Below are positions 9,413-18,418 of a stretch of 64,000 nt of DNA, in pieces (the first letter of the stretch is position 1; every line of letters starts with the position of its first letter). The notes below the pieces were generated by a model. That model was not told the DNA's origin and searched no databases. It saw nothing but the letters and a program-made list of their open reading frames with translations. The stretch lies in assembly GCA_031286615.1 (NCBI GenBank), contig JAITUA010000013.1, positions 372,001 through 436,000 of the forward strand. The letters are read 5' to 3'. Made by a program: the position numbers and the translations under genes. This DNA comes from Chryseobacterium sp. GTDB taxonomy: Bacteria > Bacteroidota > Bacteroidia > Flavobacteriales > Weeksellaceae.

Positions 9413-9480
9413 ATCAATAGGAGCGGGTTTTTGCCCGCCTTTCTGTTCAATGTATCTTTCCCATGGTTTTAGCCGAAAAA
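9413..9480. repeat. Degenerate copy of dispersed double-hairpin element
   Basis: It begins CAATAGGAGCGGG, contains the hairpin GCGGG-TTTTT-GCCCGC, and ends with CATGGTTTTAGCCGAAAA. It matches the clearer copies at 34456-34520 and 47477-47542 in order and spacing, but the second hairpin has decayed. It lies between convergent genes and may also help end transcription of the pentapeptide-repeat gene. Confidence 0.6.
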
Positions 9481-9502
9481 GAAGGCAAAAAGGTATATAA
9501 AA

Positions 9503-9526
9503 AAGCCATCAGAAATCTGATGGCTT
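9503..9526 (-). terminator. Rho-independent terminator of the NlpC/P60 gene
   Basis: Perfect 11-bp stem AAGCCATCAGA / TCTGATGGCTT with a two-base gap. It is followed on the minus strand by a T-rich run and sits 28 bp past the stop at 9554. Confidence 0.8.
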
Positions 9527-9553
9527 CATTATTTAAATCAATTATTTATAAAA

Positions 9554-10264
9554 TTAAAAATTTGCTGGTGTAGCGGGAGTGATTGCTGCTAAGTTATTGT
9601 AAGCTTCTCCTTCTTCGTTGATCACTCTTTTTGCAAATCTGAACTTAGGTCCCCAATAAGAATCATTCAGTGAAGAAATCATTACTCCTTTTGATGTTGC
9701 TGCGTGGATAAACTTGATCTCACCCTCTTCAGTAACACTTTCTACAATACCTACGTGAGAAATTCTTCTTCCGTGAGAAAAGAAAATCAAATCTCCTTTC
9801 TGTAGTTCTCCTTTTTCAATTCTTTCTCCTTCCTGAGCCTGAGATGCTGCTACTCTAGGTAAGCTAAGCCCTGCTGCTGCTCCGAATACAGAAAGAACAA
9901 AAGCTGAACAATCTATACCGTTTCTTGTAGTTCCTCCGTATCTGTAAGGAGTTCCAAGGTATGTTTCAGCTTCTTCAAGGATACCGTCAATGGTTTTATT
10001 ATGTTTGATTGCTTTTGCAATCTCAGAATTCTTAACTGCTTTTTTAGCACTAGCGATAGATGCAGCCTTTTCAGCTAAGAAAGAGTCGATAAGTTTCTGC
10101 TTATCCTGCTCCATTCTTTTGTTATCTAAAGAAGCTAGTTTGGCATCTGTTTTGTATTCTTTTGTGTAAGTTGCTGGTTTTGAAACCACATAATTTGTAG
10201 CACACGATTGCAATGAAACTGTAGTAACTAAAGCAACTAAATAAAACAAAACTCTTTTCTTCAT
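9554..10264 (-). CDS. NlpC/P60 family peptidoglycan hydrolase lipoprotein
   Basis: A 236-residue lipoprotein with lipobox LQSC (Cys21), so probably anchored in the outer membrane. A helical linker (about 40-95) leads to a C40 cysteine-peptidase domain: YLGTPYRYGG, catalytic Cys119 in GIDCSAF, His170 in ISHVGIV and His187 in FIHAAT. Such enzymes cut the D-Glu to diamino-acid bond in stem peptides and act in wall growth or cell separation. It stands alone, with its own promoter and terminator. Confidence 0.93.
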   Translation of the reverse strand: MKKRVLFYLVALVTTVSLQSCATNYVVSKPATYTKEYKTDAKLASLDNKRMEQDKQKLIDSFLAEKAASIASAKKAVKNSEIAKAIKHNKTIDGILEEAETYLGTPYRYGGTTRNGIDCSAFVLSVFGAAAGLSLPRVAASQAQEGERIEKGELQKGDLIFFSHGRRISHVGIVESVTEEGEIKFIHAATSKGVMISSLNDSYWGPKFRFAKRVINEEGEAYNNLAAITPATPANF

Positions 10265-10315
10265 ATATATTTGATTATCCGTGTTAAAAAGGAATATTTA
10301 TTTTCAAAAGCAATA

Positions 10316-10323
10316 CAAAAGTA
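10316..10323 (-). promoter_or_regulatory. -7 promoter element of the NlpC/P60 gene
   Basis: Minus-strand TACTTTTG matches TAnnTTTG and lies about 52 bases before the ATG at 10264. No -33 TTG stands at the standard distance. Confidence 0.5.
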
Positions 10324-10381
10324 GAGATTCCGAGTAAAAGACCCCTGATATGATAATTGTCAGGATCTTATTTTAACACAT

Positions 10382-10408
10382 TTTAACATATTATTTACAT
10401 ATGTTAAA
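10382..10408. promoter_or_regulatory. Perfect 9-bp inverted repeat upstream of the NlpC/P60 promoter
   Basis: TTTAACATA (10382-10390) and TATGTTAAA (10400-10408) form a perfect inverted repeat with a 9-bp spacer, about 60 bp upstream of the -7 element. A further partial TTTAACA lies just before it. It could be an operator for a dimeric regulator; no regulator gene is adjacent. AT-rich composition makes chance occurrence possible. Confidence 0.35.
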
Positions 10409-10415
10409 GAAAAAT

Positions 10416-10452
10416 AAACCGCAACGGCCTATTTTTGGTAAGTATGCGGTTT
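10416..10452. terminator. Hairpin with T-run, possible terminator
   Basis: AAACCGCA (10416-10423) pairs with TGCGGTTT (10445-10452) across a 21-base loop, with T-runs outside. It lies between glnN and the NlpC gene, both on the minus strand, and could back up the stronger terminator at 10552. The long loop makes it less certain. Confidence 0.4.
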
Positions 10453-10551
10453 TTTTTATTAAGATTCTTTAACAAACGATGTCGATTTTCTTCTATAGAT
10501 CAGGTTTTGCAATTTAAAGTCCTCATTTTCAAGTCTGTTAATAAAACAAAA

Positions 10552-10577
10552 AAATTCCCCGGAAAACCGAGGAATTT
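10552..10577 (-). terminator. Terminator of glnN
   Basis: Stem AAATTCCCCGG / CCGAGGAATTT with an AAAA loop and one mismatch. A T-rich tract follows on the minus strand, 27 bp after the glnN stop. Confidence 0.75.
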
Positions 10578-10603
10578 AAACTAATATGGAACTTTACAGG
10601 ACG

Positions 10604-12799
10604 TTATTTTGTAAACAACATTTCTCTGTATTTTGTCATCGGCCAAAGCTCATCGTCTACCATCATTTCCAATGCATCAGAGGCATCTCTGATAGGATCA
10701 AATAATGGTTTTACTTTACTACAATAGCTTTCTGCCTGTTTTTGGCTGTCTGATACGCTTTTTGCGGCTTCTCTGGCTTTGATAAGATCTTCAACACCAA
10801 GTTTAATTTTAGAAACATTTTCAGAAATGCTTGTAATTAAACTCATTTGCTCTTTTGCTAAAGATTTGAATTCTTTATCACCAAAGATATCTTTAAGACC
10901 TTTTACATTTTCAATTAACCTGTTTTGGTAATTTAACGCAGAAGGAATGATGTGGTTTCTTGCGATATCACTTAATACTCTTGCTTCAATATCAATAACT
11001 GTAGAGTATTTTTCTAATTTAATTTCGTTTCTCGCCTCAACTTCTCTGTGGTTGAAAATTCCCATCTCTTCATATAGATCTAAGAATTTCTTATCCATTT
11101 CCTGCTTTAATGCTTCCGGAGTTGTTTTAAGGTTGTTCAATCCTCTTTTCTTAGCTTCTTTCGCCCAGTCATCAGAATATCCGTCACCTTCAAACATAAT
11201 GTTTTTACACTGCTTGATGTATTCTCTCAATACGTTAAAGATTGCTTCGTCTTTCTTAAGACCCGTTTCAATTAAAGCGTCAACTTCTTTCTTGAAATCA
11301 TTAAGCTGTTTTGCTGCAATGGTGTTCATTACAGTCATCGATTCCGCACAGTTTGCAGAAGAACCTACTGCTCTGATCTCAAATTTATTTCCTGTAAATG
11401 CAAATGGAGAAGTTCTGTTTCTGTCTGTGTTATCTAACAGGATTTCAGGAATTTTTCCAACTACATTTAATTTTAATTCTGTTTTTTCCTCCGGAGATAA
11501 TTTTCCGTTGGTTACTTTCTCAAGTTCTTCCAAAACGCTGAACAGCTGACTTCCGATAAATACGGAAATAATTGCTGGCGGAGCTTCGTTGGCACCAAGT
11601 CTGTGGTCGTTGCTTGCAGAAGCAATACTTGCTCTTAAAAGGTCTGCATATTCGTGAACCGCCTTAATAGTGTTAACAAAGAATGTTAAGAACTGTAGGT
11701 TTTTCTTTGGGTTCTTTCCTGGGCTTAGAAGGTTTTCTCCGGTATCTGTTGCTAAAGACCAGTTATTGTGTTTTCCGCTTCCGTTTACTCCCGCGAATGG
11801 CTTTTCGTGGAAAAGGATGTGGAAGTGGTGTTTGTGAGCTACTCTTGCCATGATGTCCATCAACAATGAGTTGTGGTCTACAGCAACGTTCACTTCTTCA
11901 AACATTGGAGCAAGCTCAAATTGGTTTGGTGCAACCTCATTGTGTCTTGTTGTTGCAGGGATACCCAATTTCATACACTCGATTTCCAATTCTTTCATGA
12001 AGTTCATTACTCTTGTAGGAATAGAACCGAAATAGTGGTCATCTAACTGTTGTCCTTTTGCCGGAGAATGTCCAAGCAAGGTCTTACCTGTTAATACAAG
12101 GTCCGGACGTGATTGGTATAATGCTGAATCAACAAGGAAGTATTCCTGTTCCCAACCCAAAGTAGGAGTTACTTTCGTTACATTTTTGTCAAAATACTGC
12201 ATTACATTAGTTGCAGCTTCATCCACAGCGTTCAAAGCTCTTAAAAGAGGGGCTTTATAATCTAATGTTTCACCTGTATAAGAGATGAAGATAGAAGGAA
12301 TACATAAAGTAGTTCCCATAATGAATGCCGGAGATGTAGGATCCCAAGCTGTATAACCTCTTGCTTCAAAAGTATTTCTGATACCTCCGTTAGGGAATGA
12401 TGATGCATCAGGTTCCTGCTGGATAAGCATGTTTCCGCTGAATCTTTCGATAGCTCTACCCCCTTCAATAGGAGTGAAGAAAGAATCGTGCTTTTCTGCA
12501 GTAGTACCTGTTAAAGGCTGAAACCAGTGAGTATAGTGGGTTACACCTTTGCTCATTGCCCAGTCTTTCATAGCTACAGCTACCTGATCTGCAATATGTC
12601 TCTGGATCTTAGTTCCTTTTTTAATAGCATCCATAATAGAACCGAATGCTTCTTTCGTTAAATATTCTCTCATTGTTTCTTCTGAGAAAACATTTTTACA
12701 GAATAGCTCTGATAATTTTGCAGGGATCTCAACAGAGTTGTCTTTTCTGAAATCCTTAAATGGTAGGGTTTCTAGTGCTTTGAATCTTAAGGTTGACAT
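10604..12799 (-). CDS. glnN: Glutamine synthetase type III (GlnN)
   Basis: GSIII makes glutamine from glutamate, ammonia and ATP as a large dodecamer. The 731 residues match the GSIII size (about 700-730), far longer than GSI or GSII. Signatures include LGWEQEYFLVD (metal-binding glutamates), TRHNEVAPNQFELAPMFEE, HILFHEKPFAGVNGSGKHNNWSL and the lysine/arginine-rich RNRTSPFAFTGNKFE. It is monocistronic with its own promoter and terminator. Bacteroidota commonly rely on this type. No PII gene is next to it. Confidence 0.97.
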   Translation of the reverse strand: MSTLRFKALETLPFKDFRKDNSVEIPAKLSELFCKNVFSEETMREYLTKEAFGSIMDAIKKGTKIQRHIADQVAVAMKDWAMSKGVTHYTHWFQPLTGTTAEKHDSFFTPIEGGRAIERFSGNMLIQQEPDASSFPNGGIRNTFEARGYTAWDPTSPAFIMGTTLCIPSIFISYTGETLDYKAPLLRALNAVDEAATNVMQYFDKNVTKVTPTLGWEQEYFLVDSALYQSRPDLVLTGKTLLGHSPAKGQQLDDHYFGSIPTRVMNFMKELEIECMKLGIPATTRHNEVAPNQFELAPMFEEVNVAVDHNSLLMDIMARVAHKHHFHILFHEKPFAGVNGSGKHNNWSLATDTGENLLSPGKNPKKNLQFLTFFVNTIKAVHEYADLLRASIASASNDHRLGANEAPPAIISVFIGSQLFSVLEELEKVTNGKLSPEEKTELKLNVVGKIPEILLDNTDRNRTSPFAFTGNKFEIRAVGSSANCAESMTVMNTIAAKQLNDFKKEVDALIETGLKKDEAIFNVLREYIKQCKNIMFEGDGYSDDWAKEAKKRGLNNLKTTPEALKQEMDKKFLDLYEEMGIFNHREVEARNEIKLEKYSTVIDIEARVLSDIARNHIIPSALNYQNRLIENVKGLKDIFGDKEFKSLAKEQMSLITSISENVSKIKLGVEDLIKAREAAKSVSDSQKQAESYCSKVKPLFDPIRDASDALEMMVDDELWPMTKYREMLFTK

Positions 12800-12821
12800 A
12801 ATGGGGATAATTTTTACAGGG

Positions 12822-12829
12822 CAAATTTA
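12822..12829 (-). promoter_or_regulatory. -7 promoter element of glnN
   Basis: Minus-strand TAAATTTG matches TAnnTTTG, 22 bases before the glnN ATG at 12799. No TTG was found at the -33 distance, which could mean activator dependence. Confidence 0.5.
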
Positions 12830-13275
12830 CAAAAAAAACAAATCGAAAATGCTTTAACCCTAAAATTTTTAGGGTTGTTTTGAAATTTTATATAATTTAA
12901 ACGGTTGTTTGGGTGTTTTTGATGGGGTGGGATTCCGGTTTGTAGCTAAAGTTAATGTTTGCAGGCTTGAAAAATCGAGGAAACTAACTTCAGATGTACA
13001 AAAAGTAAATATATATAGTAAGGATATAATATATAGAATTGTACAGCATTTAAAATTACGATTATTTTAAACTAATTCTTGGTTTTTTTCTGAAAATAAA
13101 TAAAAGGATGGGTGGTAAATAGAAAATTAATCATGGAAAAGGACAAAAGTAGTACCACAATAAGTATCGGACAAAATGATATAATGAATCAAAAAATCCC
13201 AAAATAACCCTGCTTATCTATAGGTTTTAAACAACTTATTAAAAGATAGTTAAAATAAGTTGAGCGGAGATTTTG
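12830..13275. other. Intergenic region between divergent glnN and the 563-residue gene
   Basis: About 450 bases of AT-rich sequence. The only coding candidate is a 24-codon frame at 13133-13207, too short and unsupported to call. No hairpin, tRNA or repeat was recognised. Confidence 0.5.
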
Positions 13276-13283
13276 TATATTTG
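13276..13283 (+). promoter_or_regulatory. -7 promoter element
   Basis: TATATTTG matches TAnnTTTG and lies 15 bases before the ATG at 13299. It supports that start over the TTG at 13260, which would lie upstream of transcription. Confidence 0.55.
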
Positions 13284-13298
13284 TGTGAAATTTATTTT

Positions 13299-14990
13299 AT
13301 GACAAATTCTAGAGCAAGAGAAACAACAGAGGCTATTGAAAGACTATACATCTCTATGAGACACTTATTTTATAGAGGGTTTTTCAAGCCAGGAGGAGTT
13401 TCAGGAGAGAGCATCAGAAGCTTGCTGAAGACAATCAACCCAGAGATTTATGGTACCATGAATATTCCAAGTAAATTGGAGCTTGACGGGTTGATGTATG
13501 TTTTAGACAGACTTCCGGAAGGGATTGAGGAATGTGCTTTTATTCATCTTACATCAGATGAGGGTTTTGATAAAGGAAGTTTCGAACCAATTGTTCCAAA
13601 GAAAAGAAGAAGAAACTGTTATAGAATAGACGAACACCAGATGAATATTGAAGTTCTTTTGGGGCGTTCCGAAATTTATGACATTCTTACCCACCTGACA
13701 TTCCTGTTTATAGAAGCTGATAAAATTCGTAACCTGGCATTTATCCAGGATGAAAACTGGAAGCCGACACGTGCCTTTAAGATTATCGAAGAGGTTGTAA
13801 AAGGTGAAAAGAAATTCAGCAGAAAAGAAAAAGAAGTGGCACTTATTCATCTTTCTTCTTTAATAGGAAGATCTTTTGATGAAACGTTAAGAGCTTACAA
13901 TACTTTCGGTGATGATCATAATCCTGACCGTTTATTCAAAATCATCTACAACTTAGGAAAAGTAAGTCTTGAAGACGCGAAAAGCAGCAGAGAAAGAGAA
14001 ATTCATTTCAGTTCTATATTAAAGGAAAGAGTAGGGCACCATTATTTTGGTGAAAAATGGGCGAACAAAGTAAAAGAGGTTTTATTTGAAAATGATCTTC
14101 ATATGAGACCTTTACATATTATTTCTGCCAATATGCATTCCGTGAAAAATATGCTGTATGCCAATAATGCACTTAAAAAGAAACAGCATCACGAGATCGA
14201 TTATAAACTATATGAAGATATCTCCAATAAAAAAGACCTTCGGGACAAAGTATTAAAGTATGCTTTGGATGAGGGGATGATTCATATTGCTGATAAAAGC
14301 GGAAGTAATATAGATGTTCAGATCATAGACCTCAGCAAAACTGATCTGAAGAATACACCTTTTGCAGACAGTAAGTTTACAGGAGATGACGTGATCATGG
14401 TCTTTGATTATGCTTTCGGAGAGCAGGCTTTTGAGGTAATGGATGAGCTTTTAAGACCTTTTGAACATAAAGGGGAAATCTACATGATGAAAGTGAAATC
14501 TGTTTCTATTATGGGTAAAGCGGGAATTCTTACAGGAGAAAAAGGAGATATTATGATTCCTACTTCTCATATTTTTGAAGGAACTGCGGATAATTATCCA
14601 TTTGAAAATGCATTGAAGCTGGAAGATTTCAAAGATGATGAATTAAAAGCTTTTGAAGGGCCAATGATTACTGTTCTGGGAACTTCACTGCAAAACAGAG
14701 ATATCTTATCCTACTTTATGAATACTTCCTGGAAAGCGATTGGGCTTGAAATGGAAGGAGCGCATTATCAGAAAGCCATTCAGGTAGCTTCAAAGATCAG
14801 GCACCATATTTCACCGGATCTGTTTGTAATGTATGCTTATTATGCTTCTGATAATCCGTTGGAAACAGGAAGTACATTATCTTCAGGAGGGCTGGGGCTT
14901 ACAGGAGTAAAACCAACTTATCTGATCACTTTAAGAATTCTTGAGAAGATTCTAAGAACTGGAAAGAAAGAAGCTTCAACTAAAAAATAA
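13299..14990 (+). CDS. Large protein with nucleoside-phosphorylase-like C-terminus (DUF6909-like)
   Basis: A 563-residue cytoplasmic protein without signal or membrane segments. The N-terminal 300 residues are helical and I do not recognise a known domain. The C-terminal part has VKSVSIMGKAGIL...GDIMIPTSHIFEG and later AIGLEMEGAHY. These resemble the purine/MTA nucleoside phosphorylase fold, in which an M-E-G/S-A segment binds the ribose. It resembles a family I recall as DUF6909, restricted to Bacteroidota; that name is from memory. It stands alone between its own promoter and terminator. Substrate and reaction are unknown. Confidence 0.7.
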   Translation: MTNSRARETTEAIERLYISMRHLFYRGFFKPGGVSGESIRSLLKTINPEIYGTMNIPSKLELDGLMYVLDRLPEGIEECAFIHLTSDEGFDKGSFEPIVPKKRRRNCYRIDEHQMNIEVLLGRSEIYDILTHLTFLFIEADKIRNLAFIQDENWKPTRAFKIIEEVVKGEKKFSRKEKEVALIHLSSLIGRSFDETLRAYNTFGDDHNPDRLFKIIYNLGKVSLEDAKSSREREIHFSSILKERVGHHYFGEKWANKVKEVLFENDLHMRPLHIISANMHSVKNMLYANNALKKKQHHEIDYKLYEDISNKKDLRDKVLKYALDEGMIHIADKSGSNIDVQIIDLSKTDLKNTPFADSKFTGDDVIMVFDYAFGEQAFEVMDELLRPFEHKGEIYMMKVKSVSIMGKAGILTGEKGDIMIPTSHIFEGTADNYPFENALKLEDFKDDELKAFEGPMITVLGTSLQNRDILSYFMNTSWKAIGLEMEGAHYQKAIQVASKIRHHISPDLFVMYAYYASDNPLETGSTLSSGGLGLTGVKPTYLITLRILEKILRTGKKEASTKK

Positions 14991-15013
14991 TTGTAATTCA
15001 ATAGTATAATATC

Positions 15014-15042
15014 AACCTCAGATGTATTTGGCATTTGAGGTT
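15014..15042 (+). terminator. Terminator of the DUF6909-like gene
   Basis: AACCTCAGATG pairs with CATTTGAGGTT (one mismatch), followed by a run of eight T, 24 bp after the stop at 14990. Confidence 0.8.
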
Positions 15043-15185
15043 TTTTTTGTAATTAGTTAAACACGAATATCACAAATTTATTTGCACAAATTGCACTATT
15101 TTATTGTGTTTAAAATAGTGGTTTTCATTGGTGAAATTTGTGTTTAAATAAAAACCTATCTTTAGGAAACATAAATAAAATATCC

Positions 15186-15656
15186 ATGAGCTCAGTTTCA
15201 CAACTTGCGAAAAGATTCAGAGAAGTACTGCTTGACGGTCTCTGGATTGCCAATACCAATTTTAAAGACCAGCTTTCAGACGTTACCTGGGAACAGGCTG
15301 TGAAAAAGATAGATTCTTTAAATTCCATTGCTATGCTCACTTTTCACATTGATTATTACATTGCAGGCATTGTTAATGTTTTTGAAGGTGGAGAGCTCGA
15401 GATTAAAGATAAATTCAGTTTTGATCTTCCCTCCATAGAGTCTCAGGAACAATGGGAAGGGTTGTTACATAAACTATGGATGGATTCTGAAAAATTTGCA
15501 ACATTACTGGAACAGATGTCCGATACTAAACTTGATGAGGTTTTTGTAGATGAAAAGTACGGAACCTATCAAAGAAATATAGATGGAATGATTGAACACT
15601 GCTACTATCATCTGGGACAGATTACTTTAATCAAAAAACTCCTGAAAAGCCATTAA
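15186..15656 (+). CDS. DinB-fold (DUF1572-like) protein
   Basis: A 156-residue protein that looks like a DinB/YfiT four-helix bundle. Candidate metal ligands are a histidine in LTFHIDYYIAG near 55 and the pair in EHCYYHLGQI near the C-terminus, the usual three-histidine arrangement. The family includes metal-dependent thiol transferases, but most members are uncharacterised. The ATG at 15186 (MSSVSQLAKRF) is chosen. Upstream, TATCTTTA at 15157-15164 with TTTG at 15137 may be the promoter. No obvious link to its neighbours. Confidence 0.8.
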   Translation: MSSVSQLAKRFREVLLDGLWIANTNFKDQLSDVTWEQAVKKIDSLNSIAMLTFHIDYYIAGIVNVFEGGELEIKDKFSFDLPSIESQEQWEGLLHKLWMDSEKFATLLEQMSDTKLDEVFVDEKYGTYQRNIDGMIEHCYYHLGQITLIKKLLKSH

Positions 15657-15816
15657 AAACTCCTACTCTTCGTCAAGGTTCAAATAAAGGCGCAAAAAAT
15701 TTAACAATATTGATTAAAACTCATCTAAAACCATATTAACAGAATAAAATCTCAAAATAACTCCTATTTGAGGTTCTTGTTTAAATTACCTACCTTTAAA
15801 AAAAATAAAATTTTAA

Positions 15817-17655
15817 ATGAGAAAATCGGCTGCAATCATTTTTGCGTTTATCATTTCACAATTTCAGGCTCAGCAAGGAGCTTATTATCAGCAGGCTGCG
15901 AAGTACAAGATGGATATTGATGTCAATGCTGAAAAATTTACCTACCAGGGAAAACAGACTTTAGAATACACCAACAATTCACCGGATGAGCTGAATGTGG
16001 TGTATTTCCATCTATATTGGAACGCTTTCAAACCTAATTCTATGATGGACCAAAGAGTGGCTTCCCAAGGCAAGAATGGTGACGGAAGGTTGCAGAAAGA
16101 CGGTATTTCAAGGCTGGCTTCCATTCCAAAAGATCAGGAAGGTGCTCAGAATATCCACTGGATTAAACAAAATGGAAAAGATCTGAAATTTGAAGTTCAG
16201 GAAACGATTATGAAAGTTTACCTGGCAGAACCTATCAAACCGAATTCGACAACTACTTTTACGATGGACTGGGATTCTGTAATTCCTCAGCAGATCAGAA
16301 GAAGCGGAAGAAATAACAGAGAAGGAGTAGACATGACGATGACCCAATGGTATCCGAAAATTGCAGAGTACGATTATGACGGCTGGGCAACTTTTGATTA
16401 TCTGGGAAGAGAATTTCATGCTCCGTTCTCAGACTTTGATGTTACTATTAAAATCAACAAAGATTATGTTATAGGGGCGGGGGGTATTCTTGAAAATCCT
16501 AAAGGAGTGAAAGGGTATGAAACTAAAAGCTTGCTTGTGGTAGATAAAGATAATAAGGTTACTTGGAGATGGACGGCAAAGAACATTCTTGATTTTGCAT
16601 GGAGTGCAGACAGAGATTATTCTGTAGAAAGCTTCAATGTTCCTGAAGGACCGAAAGTATATCTGGTTTATCAGAAAAATGATAAAACAAAAGCATGGGG
16701 TGAATCTCAGCCTTATATCACCAAATATTTCCAGATCATGAATTCTCATTTCGGAAAATATGTATATCCTACTTATGCATTTATTCAGGGAGGTGACGGA
16801 GGAATGGAATACGGAATGTGTACCATGATTTTAGGGGAAGCAAAAAGCGTTAAAGATTTAATGGGCTTAATGGCGCACGAAGGATCTCATTCATGGTATC
16901 AGCAGATGCTGGCTACCAATGAATCTGTACGTCCATGGATGGATGAAGGTTTCACAAGCTATGCGGAAGGATATACCATGTATCAGCTATTCCCTGAAGA
17001 TCTGCCAAATCCTTTTGCTAAAACCCTTGATGCTTATAGAAACTTTATTAAAAAAGGAATCGAAGAACCTGCAGTTTGGCTAGGGGATCACCATGATAAC
17101 GGTACAGCTTATACATATGCATCTTACGTAAAAGGTGAATTATACCTGGTACAGCTTGGATACATTATGGGAGAGCAGAATCTTGCAGAAACCCTTAAAC
17201 AATATTATGACCAATGGAGCATGAAGCATCCTTCAGACAGAGATTTCCTTCATATTGCGCAGAAAGTTTCCGGGATGGATCTGAAATGGTTCCATAATTA
17301 TTGGATCAATACCACAAAAACGATTGATTATGGTATTAAAGATGTAAAATATGATGCGAAATCTACAACCATTACCTTAATCAATAATGGTCAGGTTCCA
17401 ATGCCAATTGATTTTGGAGTGATGACAACGGATAAAAAAGTAGTTACTTATCAGATCCCGTTGAATATGACGCATACATGGAAGCAAAAGGATATTTATG
17501 GTGATCTTAAAACGGCGCCTTACTGGCCTTGGACACAAAAAGAATATACCCTTACCATTCCTTACACCAAATCTCAGTTGTCTGTTTTGGGAATTGATTT
17601 CAGCCAGAGAATTGCAGATGTGAATATGGAAAATAACTTTGTTGAAGTGAAATAA
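15817..17655 (+). CDS. Secreted M1-family zinc metallopeptidase
   Basis: A 612-residue protein with a signal peptide (cut after about residue 19, FQAQ). The M1 zinc site is complete: H354-E355-G-S-H358, then E377 in MDEGFTSY, giving HExxH-18-E. GGMEYGMCTM stands in place of the GAMEN exopeptidase motif, so the substrate N-terminus may be bound differently from classical aminopeptidase N. It probably degrades peptides in the periplasm or outside the cell. No type IX sorting domain is seen at the C-terminus. Monocistronic. Confidence 0.92.
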   Translation: MRKSAAIIFAFIISQFQAQQGAYYQQAAKYKMDIDVNAEKFTYQGKQTLEYTNNSPDELNVVYFHLYWNAFKPNSMMDQRVASQGKNGDGRLQKDGISRLASIPKDQEGAQNIHWIKQNGKDLKFEVQETIMKVYLAEPIKPNSTTTFTMDWDSVIPQQIRRSGRNNREGVDMTMTQWYPKIAEYDYDGWATFDYLGREFHAPFSDFDVTIKINKDYVIGAGGILENPKGVKGYETKSLLVVDKDNKVTWRWTAKNILDFAWSADRDYSVESFNVPEGPKVYLVYQKNDKTKAWGESQPYITKYFQIMNSHFGKYVYPTYAFIQGGDGGMEYGMCTMILGEAKSVKDLMGLMAHEGSHSWYQQMLATNESVRPWMDEGFTSYAEGYTMYQLFPEDLPNPFAKTLDAYRNFIKKGIEEPAVWLGDHHDNGTAYTYASYVKGELYLVQLGYIMGEQNLAETLKQYYDQWSMKHPSDRDFLHIAQKVSGMDLKWFHNYWINTTKTIDYGIKDVKYDAKSTTITLINNGQVPMPIDFGVMTTDKKVVTYQIPLNMTHTWKQKDIYGDLKTAPYWPWTQKEYTLTIPYTKSQLSVLGIDFSQRIADVNMENNFVEVK

Positions 17656-17674
17656 CAATAGACATATACAACGA

Positions 17675-17704
17675 AAAAATCCACAGACTCAACTGTGGAT
17701 TTTT
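17675..17704 (+). terminator. Terminator of the M1 peptidase gene
   Basis: Perfect 12-bp stem AAAAATCCACAG / CTGTGGATTTTT with a six-base loop, followed by T-rich sequence, 20 bp after the stop. Confidence 0.85.
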
Positions 17705-17714
17705 TATTTTATTC

Positions 17715-17820
17715 CAAATGCTTTTCCCATCCAAGTATCAGTACTTTTGCTGTGAGAAAATAGATTTCATTAAATATTTTTTTAATTATGAATTTTTCAT
17801 TTTTAGAAATTTACTTCCCC
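17715..17820. repeat. Duplicated flank, copy A (pair with 20551-20656)
   Basis: About 106 bases downstream of the Tai4-like gene at 17811, reaching into its last codons, are nearly identical to 20551-20656 downstream of the paralogous gene at 20648. The shared start is CAAATGCTTTTCCCATCCA. Conservation of non-coding flank shows a recent segmental duplication. Confidence 0.85.
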
Positions 17821-18278
17821 CATAACTTTTTCTCTTGTTTAGCTTTTTCTTTATAAAGCTTTTGTGCAAAGGAGTTTAGTTCTTTGCTTTCGTAGTAGGA
17901 GAGACACGTGGAAATTATGAAATTTTTTCCCTTAATTGTATTTTCATCTTCAACATGTAAATAAACAGGAGGTAAATCATTTATTAGATTTTTTGCCAAA
18001 CTGTCTTGAATATTTTCTATTTTAGGATCATGATCATCGGAAGGACTAAATAAGTCCTTTTTAGCCATCAATTGGCCTATTTGAAGATTTAAATCATTAC
18101 CGTAACCATGCTGGAGACATTTATAAAATATACCATCCTTAAACTGCTTTATGAAAAATTGTTTATCAGCATGTTTATTAAATTTTTCACTACTCCTGTA
18201 GGCAAAGTTATTCCTCTTATATGTTTTACAAGATAATAGGACTATTGCTAAAATTGATATTTGAAAATATTTATTCAA
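17811..18278 (-). CDS. Tai4-like immunity lipoprotein, copy A
   Basis: A 155-residue lipoprotein (lipobox LLSC, Cys17). The C-terminal part KGKNFIISTCLSYYESKEL resembles the Tai4 immunity-protein pattern, where a cysteine-containing helix precedes Y-x-S-x-E-L. About three quarters of its residues match the paralogue at 20648-21115 by hand alignment. That paralogue sits directly behind the Tae4-type toxin gene, so both probably protect the periplasm from the amidase. The start is a TTG at 18278, where the paralogue has ATG; it overlaps the stop of the upstream frameshifted gene. Copy A has no intact toxin next to it and may be an orphan immunity gene. Confidence 0.7.
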   Translation of the reverse strand: MNKYFQISILAIVLLSCKTYKRNNFAYRSSEKFNKHADKQFFIKQFKDGIFYKCLQHGYGNDLNLQIGQLMAKKDLFSPSDDHDPKIENIQDSLAKNLINDLPPVYLHVEDENTIKGKNFIISTCLSYYESKELNSFAQKLYKEKAKQEKKLWGK

Positions 18279-18418
18279 AAGTTTTTATATGTTTATAAAA
18301 TTTATTATTTATTAAAAATAATATGTCTTTAGTTGAACACTTCTTTTTGAATTTTTTTTCAAAACTTTCTTCAATATTGTAAATATTATCTTTTGAGTTT
18401 GTATTTTTTTTTATTGGC
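18264..18418. repeat. Near-identical 155-bp repeat, copy A (pair with 20385-20539)
   Basis: This stretch covers the first codons of the Tai4-like copy A and the 3' part of the upstream frameshifted gene. By eye it matches 20385-20539 almost base for base, with one substitution and one single-base indel noticed. Copy B carries only this fragment, so copy A is the fuller version. Confidence 0.85.

Noticed and set aside
10947-11549. Open frame of 200 codons on the plus strand inside glnN
   Set aside because: Fully antisense to a strongly conserved gene, with serine/leucine-rich shadow composition and no family features.
13133-13207. 24-codon frame starting MEKDKSSTTISIG between glnN and the next gene
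   Set aside because: Too short, with no promoter element placed for it and no recognisable motif. It may be a gene remnant but cannot be supported.
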